A stretch of 64,000 bases of DNA from Ostreococcus lucimarinus CCE9901 (taxonomy: Eukaryota > Chlorophyta > Mamiellophyceae > Mamiellales > Bathycoccaceae), in NCBI RefSeq assembly GCF_000092065.1, contig NC_009372.1, positions 1-64,000 on the forward strand. The letters run 5' to 3'. Numbering within the stretch: the stretch's first letter is position 1; every line of letters starts with the position of its first letter. Shown piece by piece: positions 28,828 to 37,779 of the stretch. The notes beneath the pieces were generated by a model. It ran no database searches. It was not told the DNA's origin and saw nothing but the letters and a program-made list of their open reading frames with translations. A program made the translations under genes and the position numbers.

Positions 28828-30459
28828 ATGTCCGCGCGGCGACGAGCGCGCTTCCCGGTGACGTCGTGGACTTCTGGAGACGCCGCGCGGTGGAGTTTTT
28901 ATGCATGCGCCTTTTGCGCGCTCCTCGTGTTGCGCTCGAGCGCTCGTCGAGGCGTCGAAACCGCGTCGAGCAAATATACGCATACGCGAGACTTTGAGCA
29001 CAAAAGTCGAACACCAGAGACGGTGGTGTGGTCGACGGATTTGCACGCCGGTCCAATCGGATGTCAAGTATCGATGTTTGCGACGCTAAACATCGACGTC
29101 GAAGCGGAAGTGGATGTTCCGAATTGCAAATATTTCCAAAACGGCAGAGGCGAAAACCTTTGCGCCTCGGGTCGGGGTCTTCGAAACGATCAAAATCGTG
29201 GATTTTCTCTCGACCCTCACCCGAACAACACGCGACGAAGACTTTATACGCACTTTAGTGCAAACGGGGATTTTTCGCGTGCAGATGTTGTGTTTTGTTC
29301 GCACCCGGCGGCGAACTGCGAAATATATTTACCGTTTGATAAATCGATTCTGATTTACAACACGCAGAGACTAGAATTCGGTCGAGACGACGAATTCATT
29401 TGGTGGCGAGAACCAATCATTGGAGCAGATAGACGCGAGCGCTGGGAGCATTGGGTACACAATTTGAAAGCCATCTCACGGTCGAAGGCCAACGTCGTGG
29501 CGGCGAATAACATGTACGACGTCACGCACATGGAGTACTTCACAGGCATCGAGACAAAATACATTCCTTCGTGGTGCGGTGGTCTCCCGCGAGAGATCGT
29601 GGAGAAAAGTTCATATCGACCTCAGCACAGGGAGATTGTTCTCACGCCGTACCGAGTTAATCTGGAGTATGCGAAAGAGACGATTCCCGAGAGAGGCTGG
29701 CCAGACCAACGTCGTAAGATGTATAAAAATCCATTGACGCACCCGATATTCGATGATCTTATGCAGCTTAAATCGAGATTTGAGCTCATCAGCATGAAAC
29801 AAGCATTTCCAAAACATGGAAAATTCAAAAGTATCCATGACTTTCAAAACTTTCGCGCCGTCGTGCTGATTCCGTATGTACCCTCGACGATGTTCTTCTT
29901 TCAGCTTTATCGCGCGTGCGTACCGATTTTGGTGCCTTCGCGCAAATTGCTGGCGCGTTGGGTCGCCGAGCACGGCATACTTTGGGAAACTTCATACGGA
30001 GATCCTGTGCGCGTCAATGAGACGATGCACTCGCACTTGTCAAATCCAAGTAATTTTGACGCCGTGAGCAGGGAGCGTTGGATGGAGTTCTACGACGTGT
30101 ATCAAACTGAAGTGTTTCCACATATTTTGTACTTTGACAACTGGGAACGCGCTGCACAGATAGTTGAAAGCACAAATTTAGAAACTGTTTCCGAAAACAT
30201 GCGACTTCACAACGTGAACGAGTTTCATCGCATCAGAAATTTATGGCGTGGCACGTTCGAGCAGATGGCTACGAACAGGAAAGCTCGCGGTGGATCGGTG
30301 TCAGCGACTAGAGAATCGCAGCCACGTGTGCTTTCTGTAGACATAAACACTGCGTTGATGCGCCAGTACGAGCTCGAACCGCTTTCATTCGCGACTGAGA
30401 GCGAGGTATTGGGCTTTTTCAGTCGAATTACTCGGGGTGGTATTTTCGGTCGTCGATGA
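28828..30459 (+). CDS. Putative Golgi glycosyltransferase, relative of the 22744 gene
   Basis: 543 residues from the first ATG (28828). A basic leader is followed by an anchor at about 20-36 (WSFYACAFCALLVLRSS). The lumenal part has GPIGCQVSMFATLNID near 75, CSHPAANCEIYLPFD, IYNTQRLEF, and a C-terminal donor-like segment VVLIPYVPSTMFFFQLYRAC with PILVPSRKLL. The C-terminal order LYFDNWERAA then HNVNEFHRIRNLW is shared with the protein at 22744-24297, so they form one family. A GT-B fold is likely. The activity is unknown. Confidence 0.6.
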   Translation: MSARRRARFPVTSWTSGDAARWSFYACAFCALLVLRSSARRGVETASSKYTHTRDFEHKSRTPETVVWSTDLHAGPIGCQVSMFATLNIDVEAEVDVPNCKYFQNGRGENLCASGRGLRNDQNRGFSLDPHPNNTRRRLYTHFSANGDFSRADVVFCSHPAANCEIYLPFDKSILIYNTQRLEFGRDDEFIWWREPIIGADRRERWEHWVHNLKAISRSKANVVAANNMYDVTHMEYFTGIETKYIPSWCGGLPREIVEKSSYRPQHREIVLTPYRVNLEYAKETIPERGWPDQRRKMYKNPLTHPIFDDLMQLKSRFELISMKQAFPKHGKFKSIHDFQNFRAVVLIPYVPSTMFFFQLYRACVPILVPSRKLLARWVAEHGILWETSYGDPVRVNETMHSHLSNPSNFDAVSRERWMEFYDVYQTEVFPHILYFDNWERAAQIVESTNLETVSENMRLHNVNEFHRIRNLWRGTFEQMATNRKARGGSVSATRESQPRVLSVDINTALMRQYELEPLSFATESEVLGFFSRITRGGIFGRR

Positions 30460-30562
30460 AGCACGCCGTAGAGGAACCGCTCGTTTTAATCAGCGCTCTG
30501 AGACTGTGTAAAAGTCGATGTTGATTTACATTAATGTACTAGCGCATAAATAGGTCGTATTT

Positions 30563-30880
30563 TTAGCTTTGTCGATATTCAAAATATTGTGACACAAGTT
30601 CCTGGGTCGCGAGCGAATAGACAGACTGTTCGCATTCACTACCGACTGCGAGGATGTCGCGGACGCTGATTCCGTTGTTTTCTTCAAACAAATCGAACAC
30701 GTCTTTCGGTTGGGTGTGCGTTTCGAACTCCCCACGATGCGTGTGCACGTCGAGCAGGCGCGCGCGCTCACGCACGAAAGCCAACGATGACCACGCGTCG
30801 CGCGCGCGCGGCGCAGAGTGCGCGTCGACGAGCCGAGCAAATGTCTCGCGCCGCGCCGCGCACGTTTTGTGTGCGTCCAT
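30563..30880 (-). CDS. Small protein of unknown function
   Basis: 105 residues from an ATG at 30880. No domain is recognised. The C-terminal half is acidic and helical-looking (VFDLFEENNGISVRDI, then EQSVYSLATQELVSQYFEY). Its promoter and first ~27 codons lie in a 270-bp block that is repeated at 31401-31680, where the copied start codon leads nowhere. In the ancestral arrangement this gene was probably the divergent neighbour of the ColD-ColC-like gene. Confidence 0.45.
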   Translation of the reverse strand: MDAHKTCAARRETFARLVDAHSAPRARDAWSSLAFVRERARLLDVHTHRGEFETHTQPKDVFDLFEENNGISVRDILAVGSECEQSVYSLATQELVSQYFEYRQS

Positions 30881-31070
30881 CTCATCACGTGATGCCCTAT
30901 AAATTCGTAAAATACGATACTTGCGACGTACAAGACGAACGGTGTTTTTATAAATTGTGGCGACGTTTTCGCCCAGGGATATTTCGCGCCCGTCGCGTCG
31001 CCGCGGTCATGGCGGTCGCGCGCTCGTTACGTACCGACGCCGTCGCGCGCGATGTCACAGGCGAACGGAA
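30801..31070. repeat. Direct repeat, left copy (bidirectional promoter block)
   Basis: This block is about 90 percent identical to 31401-31680. It contains, leftward, the start of the 30563 gene. Rightward it contains an orphan ATG at 31052 followed by codons SQ-NGKR like the start of the 31662 gene, which then runs into unrelated sequence. Shared words include tcatcacgtga and cggtgtttttataaattgtg, the latter a TATA-like element. Confidence 0.85.
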
Positions 31071-31372
31071 AGCGCGGGCTCCGCGGTACCGGTCTTCGCC
31101 TCGCCCTTGAGTAACCGGTTCCGTTGCCGCCGCTTCGGCGCCCCTTTCACCGCCGCGCCGTTCGGCCCGGTCACGTTCACGGCCACGGGCCTCCCGTCGG
31201 CGTTGCTGACTTCGTACTCAACCTCCTCGTCCTCCCACGCCGACCGGAACCCCGCGCGCGAGATCCCCGTTTGGTGCACGAATATCTCTTCGCTTCCGTC
31301 GTGCGGTGTGATGAACCCGAATCCTTTCGTGACGTTGAACCATTTCACCTTCCCGCGCGCGCGCGCGCCCAT
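31055..31372 (-). CDS. Cold-shock domain protein
   Basis: 105 residues from the ATG at 31372. It is almost only one cold-shock domain: GKVKWFNVTKGFGFITP (RNP1), then EEIFVHQTGI (RNP2), and a last strand GRPVAVNVTGPNG. CSD proteins bind single-stranded RNA or DNA, in algae usually in nucleus or cytosol. The gene lies exactly between two 270-bp direct repeats. Its last residues (PALSVRL) and stop are encoded by the antisense of the left repeat copy. It is out of place among glycan genes, so it probably arrived by insertion. The right repeat could drive it. Confidence 0.85.
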   Translation of the reverse strand: MGARARGKVKWFNVTKGFGFITPHDGSEEIFVHQTGISRAGFRSAWEDEEVEYEVSNADGRPVAVNVTGPNGAAVKGAPKRRQRNRLLKGEAKTGTAEPALSVRL

Positions 31373-31400
31373 CGCGCGCGGCGACGTCGCGTCGCCCCAC

Positions 31401-31680
31401 GCGCGCGCGGCGCGGAGTGCGCGTCGACGAGCCGAGCAAATGTCTCGCGCCGCGCCGCGCACGTTTTGTGTGCGTCCATCTCATCACGTGATTGTCTAGA
31501 AATTCGTAAAGTACGACACTTGCGACGTACAAGACGAACGGTGTTTTTATAAATTGTGGCGACGTTTTTCGCCCACCTGGGCCGCGGTGGGATATTTCGC
31601 GCCCGTCGCGCGCCGCGGTCGCGCGCTCGTTACGTACCGACGCGGTCGCAGACGAACGGGAATGTCGCAGACGAACGGGA
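31401..31680. repeat. Direct repeat, right copy (bidirectional promoter block)
   Basis: Copy of 30801-31070. It contains the functional start of the ColD-ColC-like gene (ATG 31662) rightward. Leftward it contains an orphan copy of the small gene's start (ATG at 31479), which soon meets the cold-shock gene in another frame. Confidence 0.85.
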
Positions 31681-33908
31681 AACGCGATGGCGACGGCACA
31701 GGCGACGCCGCGCGCGGGGACTGGAAGGCCGTCGTCGCCGATGAGTACGCGCGCCGCAGCGGCGTGTACGCCGCGCCCGACGAAACCTCGTTCCCGCTCA
31801 TCGCGTCGAGCATTTTTTCGGAAGAAATCATCGCCGCCGTGGACTCCATGCTCAGCGGACAGCTCACTATGGCAAATAACGTTCGCGAATTCGAGCAGGC
31901 GTTCGCAAAGTACGTCGGGGCGCCGTTCGCGGTGATGTGCAACTCTGGCAGCTCGGCGAATCTTCTCGCGCTGGCGGCGTTGACGAATCACCTGCGTTCG
32001 AAAAAGCTCTGCGCCGGGGACGAAGTGTTGATCCCGGCGGTGTGCTGGTCCACGAGTTTGTGGCCGATCGTACAAATGGGCCTGATTCCAGTGTTCGTGG
32101 ACGTGGACGTGGCGACGATGAACGTGGACTTGGACGACTTGGAAGCGAGAATCACGGATAAGACGCGAGGCGTGCTCGCGGTGCACGTCCTCGGCAACAT
32201 GTGCGATATGGACAGGCTGATGGATATTTGTGCCCGTCGCGACTTGCTCCTCGTCGAAGACACGTGCGAATCGCTGGGAAGCACGTACGGCGGGAAGTGC
32301 GTGGGGACGTTTGGGAGTTTTGGCTCGTACAGTTTTTACTTTTCCCACCACATCACCACGGGCGAAGGTGGAATGGTCGTGTGTCAGACTCAAGAAGACG
32401 CCGATCTCGTCCGATGCTTGCGCGCGCACGGCTGGACGCGCGAGCTTTCTAACAAAGATGAGTTACACGAACAAAACGCGCACATAGATTCGCGTTTCAT
32501 GTTCGTCAACGTCGGGTACAACTTGCGCCCCATGGAAATCTCTGGGGCTGTCGGGAAGTGCCAGCTTCTTCGTCTGGACTCGATGAACGCCAACAGAAAA
32601 GAAAACCGCGAGCGCTTGCTTCGAGCTCTGCAGTCGCACGATAAATGGAACGATCAATTCCGCTTCCCGGTCGCCCCGAATGCGTCCGCCGACCCGGCGT
32701 GGTTCGGCTTCGTGGCCGTGCTTCGACGCGATCTGCAGAAGCGCCTGCCGACGTATTTGGAATTTCTCACCAGACACAAGATTGAAAATCGTCCAATCAT
32801 CAGCGGTAACTTTGTGCACCAGCCGGCGATCAAAACTTTGGGATTGAGCGTTGACCCGAACGGATATCCTGGCTCGGACGAGCTGGGCACGTGCGGGTTT
32901 TTCATCGGCGTGCACACGTATCGCCTGTCGGATGCGCAGATCTCGTACCTCGCCGACACCATGCTCGCCTTCGACTTTGACTGCGCCGTGAACAGAAAAG
33001 TCGTGCTCGTGACTGGTGGCAGCGGTCTCGTCGGTCGAGCGCTCAAAGAACACGTCAAAACATCGGCGAACACAAACGATTCATGGATTTTTACATCTTC
33101 CAAAGATGCTGATTTGTGCTCTTACGACGAGACGAAGAGGCTCTTCGAGCGATATCGCCCGACGCACGTCATTCACCTCGCGGTGAAGCTCATGGCGGGC
33201 GGCGACATGTCGAAAATGGCGGCGAGTCTCATTCAGGATAACAACGCGATTAACGCTAATGTTCTTCGTTGCGCGCACGAAATCGACTGCGACAAGGTTG
33301 TCTCTGTCTTATCTTCTTTCGCTTACCCGAAAGACGTGAGTTTGCCGATCACAGAAAAGCGACTGCACGACGGTCCTTGCCATCCGTTGTATGAGTCTTA
33401 CGGTTCGTCAAAGCGTAACCTCGAAATTCTATCGCGCGCCTACCGCGCGCAACATGGTAGGAAGTTCGTCACCGTCATTCCGAGCAATATATTTGGAACC
33501 ATATCGCAACTGCGCGAGGGTGGTCCGGTCATCGACGCGCTCATGAGCAAGGCTGCGCAATCCGCGGCTACAGGTTCTGAATTCACATGCAGAGGCACCG
33601 GTGCGCCGTGCCGTCAGTTCTGCTACGCACCCGATCTAGCGCGCGTGCTCATTTGGTCTTTGGAACATTACGACGAAGAAGAGCCAATAAATGTCGCTGG
33701 GGAAGAGATCAGCATACGCGCCGTGGCGGAGCTCATCGCCAACATGTTCGGCGTCGAGAAACGCTTGTCGTTTGACGCGTCGTTTCCAGATGGGCCCATG
33801 TACCGCACGCTAAGCGATGATAAGCTCCGACGTCTGTATGAAGGTTACGAGCAAACCGATTTCGAAACGGCACTTCGAAGCGTCGTCGCACGCGTCATCA
33901 ACGCGTAA
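31662..33908 (+). CDS. Bifunctional 3,6-dideoxysugar enzyme: ColD-like 3-dehydratase fused to ColC/GDP-fucose-synthase-like reductase
   Basis: 748 residues from the ATG at 31662. Residues about 35-440 have the DegT/DnrJ/EryC1 PLP fold: MCNSGSSANLLALAAL, GDEVLIPAVCWSTS, LLVEDTCESLGS. The lysine that normally binds PLP is replaced by histidine: SFYFSHHITTGEGG with His229. That substitution marks the 3-dehydratases ColD and RfbH rather than aminotransferases. Residues about 446-748 form an SDR of the GDP-L-fucose synthase/ColC type: LVTGGSGLVGRA from 449, VLSSFAYP, then catalytic YGSSK and PSNIFG. ColD and ColC act in succession to make GDP-L-colitose from GDP-4-keto-6-deoxymannose. The GDP-sugar transporter gene follows, convergently. 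No GDP-mannose 4,6-dehydratase is seen in the window. The sugar base and final stereochemistry are inferred. Confidence 0.85.
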   Translation: MSQTNGKRDGDGTGDAARGDWKAVVADEYARRSGVYAAPDETSFPLIASSIFSEEIIAAVDSMLSGQLTMANNVREFEQAFAKYVGAPFAVMCNSGSSANLLALAALTNHLRSKKLCAGDEVLIPAVCWSTSLWPIVQMGLIPVFVDVDVATMNVDLDDLEARITDKTRGVLAVHVLGNMCDMDRLMDICARRDLLLVEDTCESLGSTYGGKCVGTFGSFGSYSFYFSHHITTGEGGMVVCQTQEDADLVRCLRAHGWTRELSNKDELHEQNAHIDSRFMFVNVGYNLRPMEISGAVGKCQLLRLDSMNANRKENRERLLRALQSHDKWNDQFRFPVAPNASADPAWFGFVAVLRRDLQKRLPTYLEFLTRHKIENRPIISGNFVHQPAIKTLGLSVDPNGYPGSDELGTCGFFIGVHTYRLSDAQISYLADTMLAFDFDCAVNRKVVLVTGGSGLVGRALKEHVKTSANTNDSWIFTSSKDADLCSYDETKRLFERYRPTHVIHLAVKLMAGGDMSKMAASLIQDNNAINANVLRCAHEIDCDKVVSVLSSFAYPKDVSLPITEKRLHDGPCHPLYESYGSSKRNLEILSRAYRAQHGRKFVTVIPSNIFGTISQLREGGPVIDALMSKAAQSAATGSEFTCRGTGAPCRQFCYAPDLARVLIWSLEHYDEEEPINVAGEEISIRAVAELIANMFGVEKRLSFDASFPDGPMYRTLSDDKLRRLYEGYEQTDFETALRSVVARVINA

Positions 33909-34034
33909 TACATCGGCTGTTTGACGATATACATCTTGTAAAAGTCGCATTTGTATGTCGCATACAGCTATGATGAGATAGTTCAGTAAGCGTAGCTCAA
34001 CGCTTTGTAAGTTGATCTACAAACTCTATAAACT

Positions 34035-35216
34035 CTACTTTTTCGTGCCGGCAAAGCTGTAGTGCGCCGCGCAAATCATCACGATAGCAGCGCCGGCGAC
34101 AGTCGACTCGGACAAGGTGGAGTAATCCATAAAGTATGCGGTAAAAAATATCAGCGCAAACTTGTTGGTGTTGTTGAGTATCGTAATACTCGTCGGGGTG
34201 ATCAAGCGATTGAGCTGAAACGCGGAAACGCTCAAGCAAAATCCTAGCGTGCACGAAACGAAGAGTGCGACGCACTGCGATTTTGTCGCGCCGCTCGCCA
34301 TAAACTTTTGTAGCGTCTCGTTTTCTCTTTGAGCGAACCCGACGATGGCGCACACGGGTAAGGATAGTAAGTTATTATAGTACGCCATGGTCCAGCTGTT
34401 CATATCGAGCTCGTTCACGAGCGATTTGACCTTGATTTGATACGCCGTCGTCGCCGCTACGTTCACCGCAAGCCAGGCGTACCCCGTAAAGTCAAAATTC
34501 GAAGCCGCGTCCAGATCGCCCGACGCGTACACCAACGACCCTGCGCACATTCCTAATATCGCCAAAATCCTCGGTTTCGTCTGCACCGTGCCCAGACAAA
34601 AATAATCCGCTATGGCGATCGTCACCGTACCTAAATTTCTTTGCACTATGAGCGTCGTCGCCGTCACGAACTTGAGCGCCAGCATGGACGACGCGAGCAT
34701 GGCGTAAAACAAAAGCACGAGCGCGAACCAACGTTTGGCTTTATGTCGCCGCACCGGCTCGATCTGCAGACTCAGCACCGATTTCCCGAACGCGAGCAAC
34801 ACCAGCGTCACCGCGTTTTGCGCGAACAGCACCGCGTTCGGGGCGGGGAAGAACCCCATGATTTGTTTATTCAGCACGGTGAGCGCGCTGCCGGATAGAC
34901 AAAACGCCGCGGCGACCAAGGTGATCGTGACGACCGCCATCGCGACGGCTGCGTGTCGTCCGCCGTCGCGCGCGATCGCGTCGTCCGGTTTCGCGTCGAC
35001 TCGAGGCCCGCCGTCTCGCGAGCCGCGCCGACGACTGACTCGCGCGCGTTTTGAATTCGTCCGTCGATTTCCGGAATTCCAAAATTCCACGTCAAAATTT
35101 TGCGCCGCGCCGCGTCCGGCTGGCGCCGCACCACTCCGCACGGGCGATCGCGCCCGGAAAGCGATCGGATCGTCGGGAAACTGATCAATAAACGACGTGC
35201 AATATTTTGATAGCAT
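34035..35216 (-). CDS. Golgi GDP-sugar transporter (GONST/VRG4-like, DMT superfamily)
   Basis: 393 residues with ATG at 35216. An Arg-rich N-terminal tail of ~90 residues precedes about ten membrane helices starting at MAVVTITLVAAAFCLSGSA, so a shorter form starting there is possible. Typical landmarks are ALTVLNKQIMGFFPAPN in the first loop, LKFVTATTLIVQRNLGTV, and ITPTSITILNNTNKFALI near the end, where GDP-mannose transporters carry their GDP-binding GALNK-type motif. It would exchange GDP-sugar for GMP across the Golgi membrane. It is convergent with the ColD-ColC-like gene 127 bp away. Confidence 0.8.
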   Translation of the reverse strand: MLSKYCTSFIDQFPDDPIAFRARSPVRSGAAPAGRGAAQNFDVEFWNSGNRRTNSKRARVSRRRGSRDGGPRVDAKPDDAIARDGGRHAAVAMAVVTITLVAAAFCLSGSALTVLNKQIMGFFPAPNAVLFAQNAVTLVLLAFGKSVLSLQIEPVRRHKAKRWFALVLLFYAMLASSMLALKFVTATTLIVQRNLGTVTIAIADYFCLGTVQTKPRILAILGMCAGSLVYASGDLDAASNFDFTGYAWLAVNVAATTAYQIKVKSLVNELDMNSWTMAYYNNLLSLPVCAIVGFAQRENETLQKFMASGATKSQCVALFVSCTLGFCLSVSAFQLNRLITPTSITILNNTNKFALIFFTAYFMDYSTLSESTVAGAAIVMICAAHYSFAGTKK

Positions 35217-35287
35217 TAATATATTATTAAATATGATAATTCAGATCCGTCTGGTCATCGCAAACCCTGGATCCTTCGGACTGTGCT

Positions 35288-35930
35288 GATTCGACCCCCT
35301 GGAAATTTCAGACAGTTTCCCAAACGAGGCCCGTTTTTTCAAACGCCACCAGTGAGTTTTTTGAGCCCATTTGACCGACCGTGACTCAAGAACGACCCCC
35401 TCATTGTGTACATTCACTACTCTACGCGCGCGACGCGCCCGCGAACGCGCGAGAAAAGCGCACGGCGCGGTCGTACACGAACTTTTTTCTCTTCGCAGCG
35501 ACTTTTACGCGTCGAGACGTCCCAGCGACGGCTGGGGATCGCCATTTGATGCGATTTTGGACGATTTTGGCATTCGAGTCCCACGTGCTAAGTTGAGTCA
35601 TGACTCGTCAAATTTAGTAAAATTCAACACGCTTTTGCGGCGCCGTGAACGCGCACTTCGAAATAAAAACAAATTCACATCGCGTGAATCATTTGAGGTA
35701 AGCTTGAACGTTCAGAATACTCCGTGAAACTGCCTTGAACACCTTCGATTAAGATGTCAAACGTGTCGAATTTGGTACTTTTTTGTGAATTTGGGATATT
35801 TCACGCCGCGTTATCTCTCAATCGCGCGCTTTCCCCGCACGTCGGTTGACCTACACGCTCGTGAAATGTCTGAATGACCCCCTGTTTCAGGGGATCTGGA
35901 AACTGTCTGAAATTTCCAGGGGGTCGAATC
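35288..35930. mobile_element. Candidate non-autonomous element with 33-bp perfect terminal inverted repeats
   Basis: gattcgaccccctggaaatt plus 13 further bases at 35288-35320 is repeated perfectly as its reverse complement at 35898-35930. The 643-bp unit encodes no transposase and has no convincing gene. No clear target duplication was found. It lies in the 1-kb spacer between the GDP-sugar transporter and rmlB copy 2 and could be a MITE-like element. The remaining flanks (35217-35287 and 35931-36070) hold nothing recognisable. Confidence 0.55.
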
Positions 35931-36259
35931 CGCAAAGTCCCGGAAATTTCGAAAATTTGGATTCCTGCGCAGCGGGTGTCCCGCGATGATGATCGAAATC
36001 GTCTCGCATCATCGTATTCAGAGATGTATGAAATCTATGAAAATACGAAATGTGATTTAAATCAGTTTTTCCCGACGCCGCACCGACGTTCGTTTCTGCG
36101 CGCGCCGGTGCGCGCGGCGCCAATAGGCGAGGCGTCGCGTCGAGATCTCGTGAGCGTCGTCATCGAGCGCCCTCGAGGCGCGCGCGGTATTCGCGAGCAT
36201 GTCGTCGAGATAATCTCCGAAAATCTAGACGCGCTCGACCGAGACGCCCGTCCGCCCGC

Positions 36260-37450
36260 ATGCGCATCCTTCTCACCGGTGGCGCCGGCTTCATCGGCTC
36301 GCACGTCGCCGAGCGCCTCGCGTCGAGGCATCCCGAGTACACGGTGCGCGCACGATTTCGACCACGTGTGCGTGCGTCGAACAACGCACGGACTTTGCAC
36401 CCATCTCTCGCGCGAACGACTGACCGCGAACGACTCGTCGCGCTCGGACAGATTGTCGTCCTGGACAAGCTCGACTATTGCTCGAGCTTGAAAAATCTCG
36501 AACGCGCGAAAGAATGCGCGAACGTGCGGTTCGTCAAGGGCGATGTGCGTTCGTTCGATTTATTGAGTTACGTCTTGCAAAGCGAGCGCATCGACACCGT
36601 CGTGCACTTCGCCGCGCAGAGTCACGTGGACAACTCTTTCGGGAACTCGTACGAGTTCACGAAGAATAACATCGAGGGCACGCACGCGTTACTCGAGGCG
36701 TGCGTGCGAGCGCAGACGACCGAAATTCGACGATTCCTGCACGTGTCCACGGATGAGGTATACGGGGAAAATCTCATGGATTCAAACACCGAGCACGCGG
36801 CGCTCCTGACGCCCACCAACCCGTACGCCGCGACCAAGGCGGGCGCGGAGATGCTCGTCATGGCGTACGGACGCTCGTACGGATTGCCGTACATCATCAC
36901 TCGCGGAAACAACGTGTACGGGCCGAATCAGTATCCAGAGAAGGCGATTCCAAAGTTTTCAATCCTCGCGAAACGCGGGGAAAAGATTTCTATACACGGC
37001 GACGGCGACGTGACGCGTTCGTACATGCACGTCGACGATGCGGGTTCGGCGTTCGACGTCATTCTCCACCGCGGAACGCCGGCGCAGATTTATAACATCG
37101 GCTCGCGCGAAGAACGGACGATCTTGTCCGTCGCTCGGGATGTCTGTAAGCTCCTCGATCGCGACCCGGAAACGACCATCGAGCACGTGAGCGATCGAGC
37201 CTTCAACGACCGAAGATATTTCATCGATTGCTCAAAGCTTTTAGCGCTCGGATGGCGACAAGAAAAGTCCTGGGACGTCGGTCTCGCGGAAACCGTGCGT
37301 TGGTACTCGAATAACGATTTGAGCGCGTACTGGGGCGAATTCTCACCCGCGTTGCGCCCGCACCCTTCGGCGAGCGCGGATGGGCGACGACGATCGCTCG
37401 AGTTTGATTTCACGAATGATTCTGACGATCGCGCGACACCGACTTTGTAA
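36260..37450 (+). CDS. RmlB-type NDP-glucose 4,6-dehydratase, copy 2 (two exons)
   Basis: Exon 1 is 36260-36343, the intron 36344-36451 (108 bp, GT...ggacag, with an actgac branch-like site), and exon 2 36452-37450. The 360-residue product differs from copy 1 at few positions. The intron is a multiple of three with no stop, so unspliced it reads as an open 396-codon frame with a 36-residue insert. That insert breaks the Rossmann fold after HPEYT, whereas splicing restores HPEYTIVVLDKLDY. Homology to copy 1 starts near 36070 and ends at the stop codon, so promoter and gene were duplicated together. Confidence 0.9.
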   Translation: MRILLTGGAGFIGSHVAERLASRHPEYTVRARFRPRVRASNNARTLHPSLARTTDRERLVALGQIVVLDKLDYCSSLKNLERAKECANVRFVKGDVRSFDLLSYVLQSERIDTVVHFAAQSHVDNSFGNSYEFTKNNIEGTHALLEACVRAQTTEIRRFLHVSTDEVYGENLMDSNTEHAALLTPTNPYAATKAGAEMLVMAYGRSYGLPYIITRGNNVYGPNQYPEKAIPKFSILAKRGEKISIHGDGDVTRSYMHVDDAGSAFDVILHRGTPAQIYNIGSREERTILSVARDVCKLLDRDPETTIEHVSDRAFNDRRYFIDCSKLLALGWRQEKSWDVGLAETVRWYSNNDLSAYWGEFSPALRPHPSASADGRRRSLEFDFTNDSDDRATPTL

Positions 37451-37779
37451 TACGCGCATCTATCTTCCTCGGGCGCGAGTATCACTTTGCGCGTCCATGT
37501 AATTATTTGCGGCGCGCTGTTGGAGGCGGGTTGAAAAACACCCCGCGTGGCGTCACGCGTCACTCACCGCCTCGCTTCGCTCGATTATGACACGCGTCTC
37601 AATCGCTTGAGAGGAGGCAGAGAAAGCATGCTTTCCTAGCAACAGCCTTTATTTTTCGACCGAGGCGCGGACGAGTCGCGGGGACGCCGCGACGGCGTTC
37701 GGTTTTCGCGAAGGGAAACGACGCACTGAGGGGTGACGCGCACGACCGTTGGGGCGGAGGGGCGTTTTTCTAAGCGGCG
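37451..37779. other. Spacer without recognised gene
   Basis: About 330 bp downstream of rmlB copy 2, where homology to copy 1 has ended. It probably contains the promoter of the FUT8-like gene. No repeat seen. Confidence 0.35.

Noticed and set aside
31218-32429. A 403-codon minus-strand frame overlapping the cold-shock and ColD-like genes
   Set aside because: It is antisense to the ColD-like gene for most of its length, Arg/His-rich and without motifs; the GC-rich third-position bias of real genes creates such shadows.
36344-36451. 36 residues inserted in the second RmlB copy as a novel loop
   Set aside because: GT-AG ends, branch-like actgac, disruption of the Rossmann fold and a 1-bp indel in the other copy show it to be an intron.
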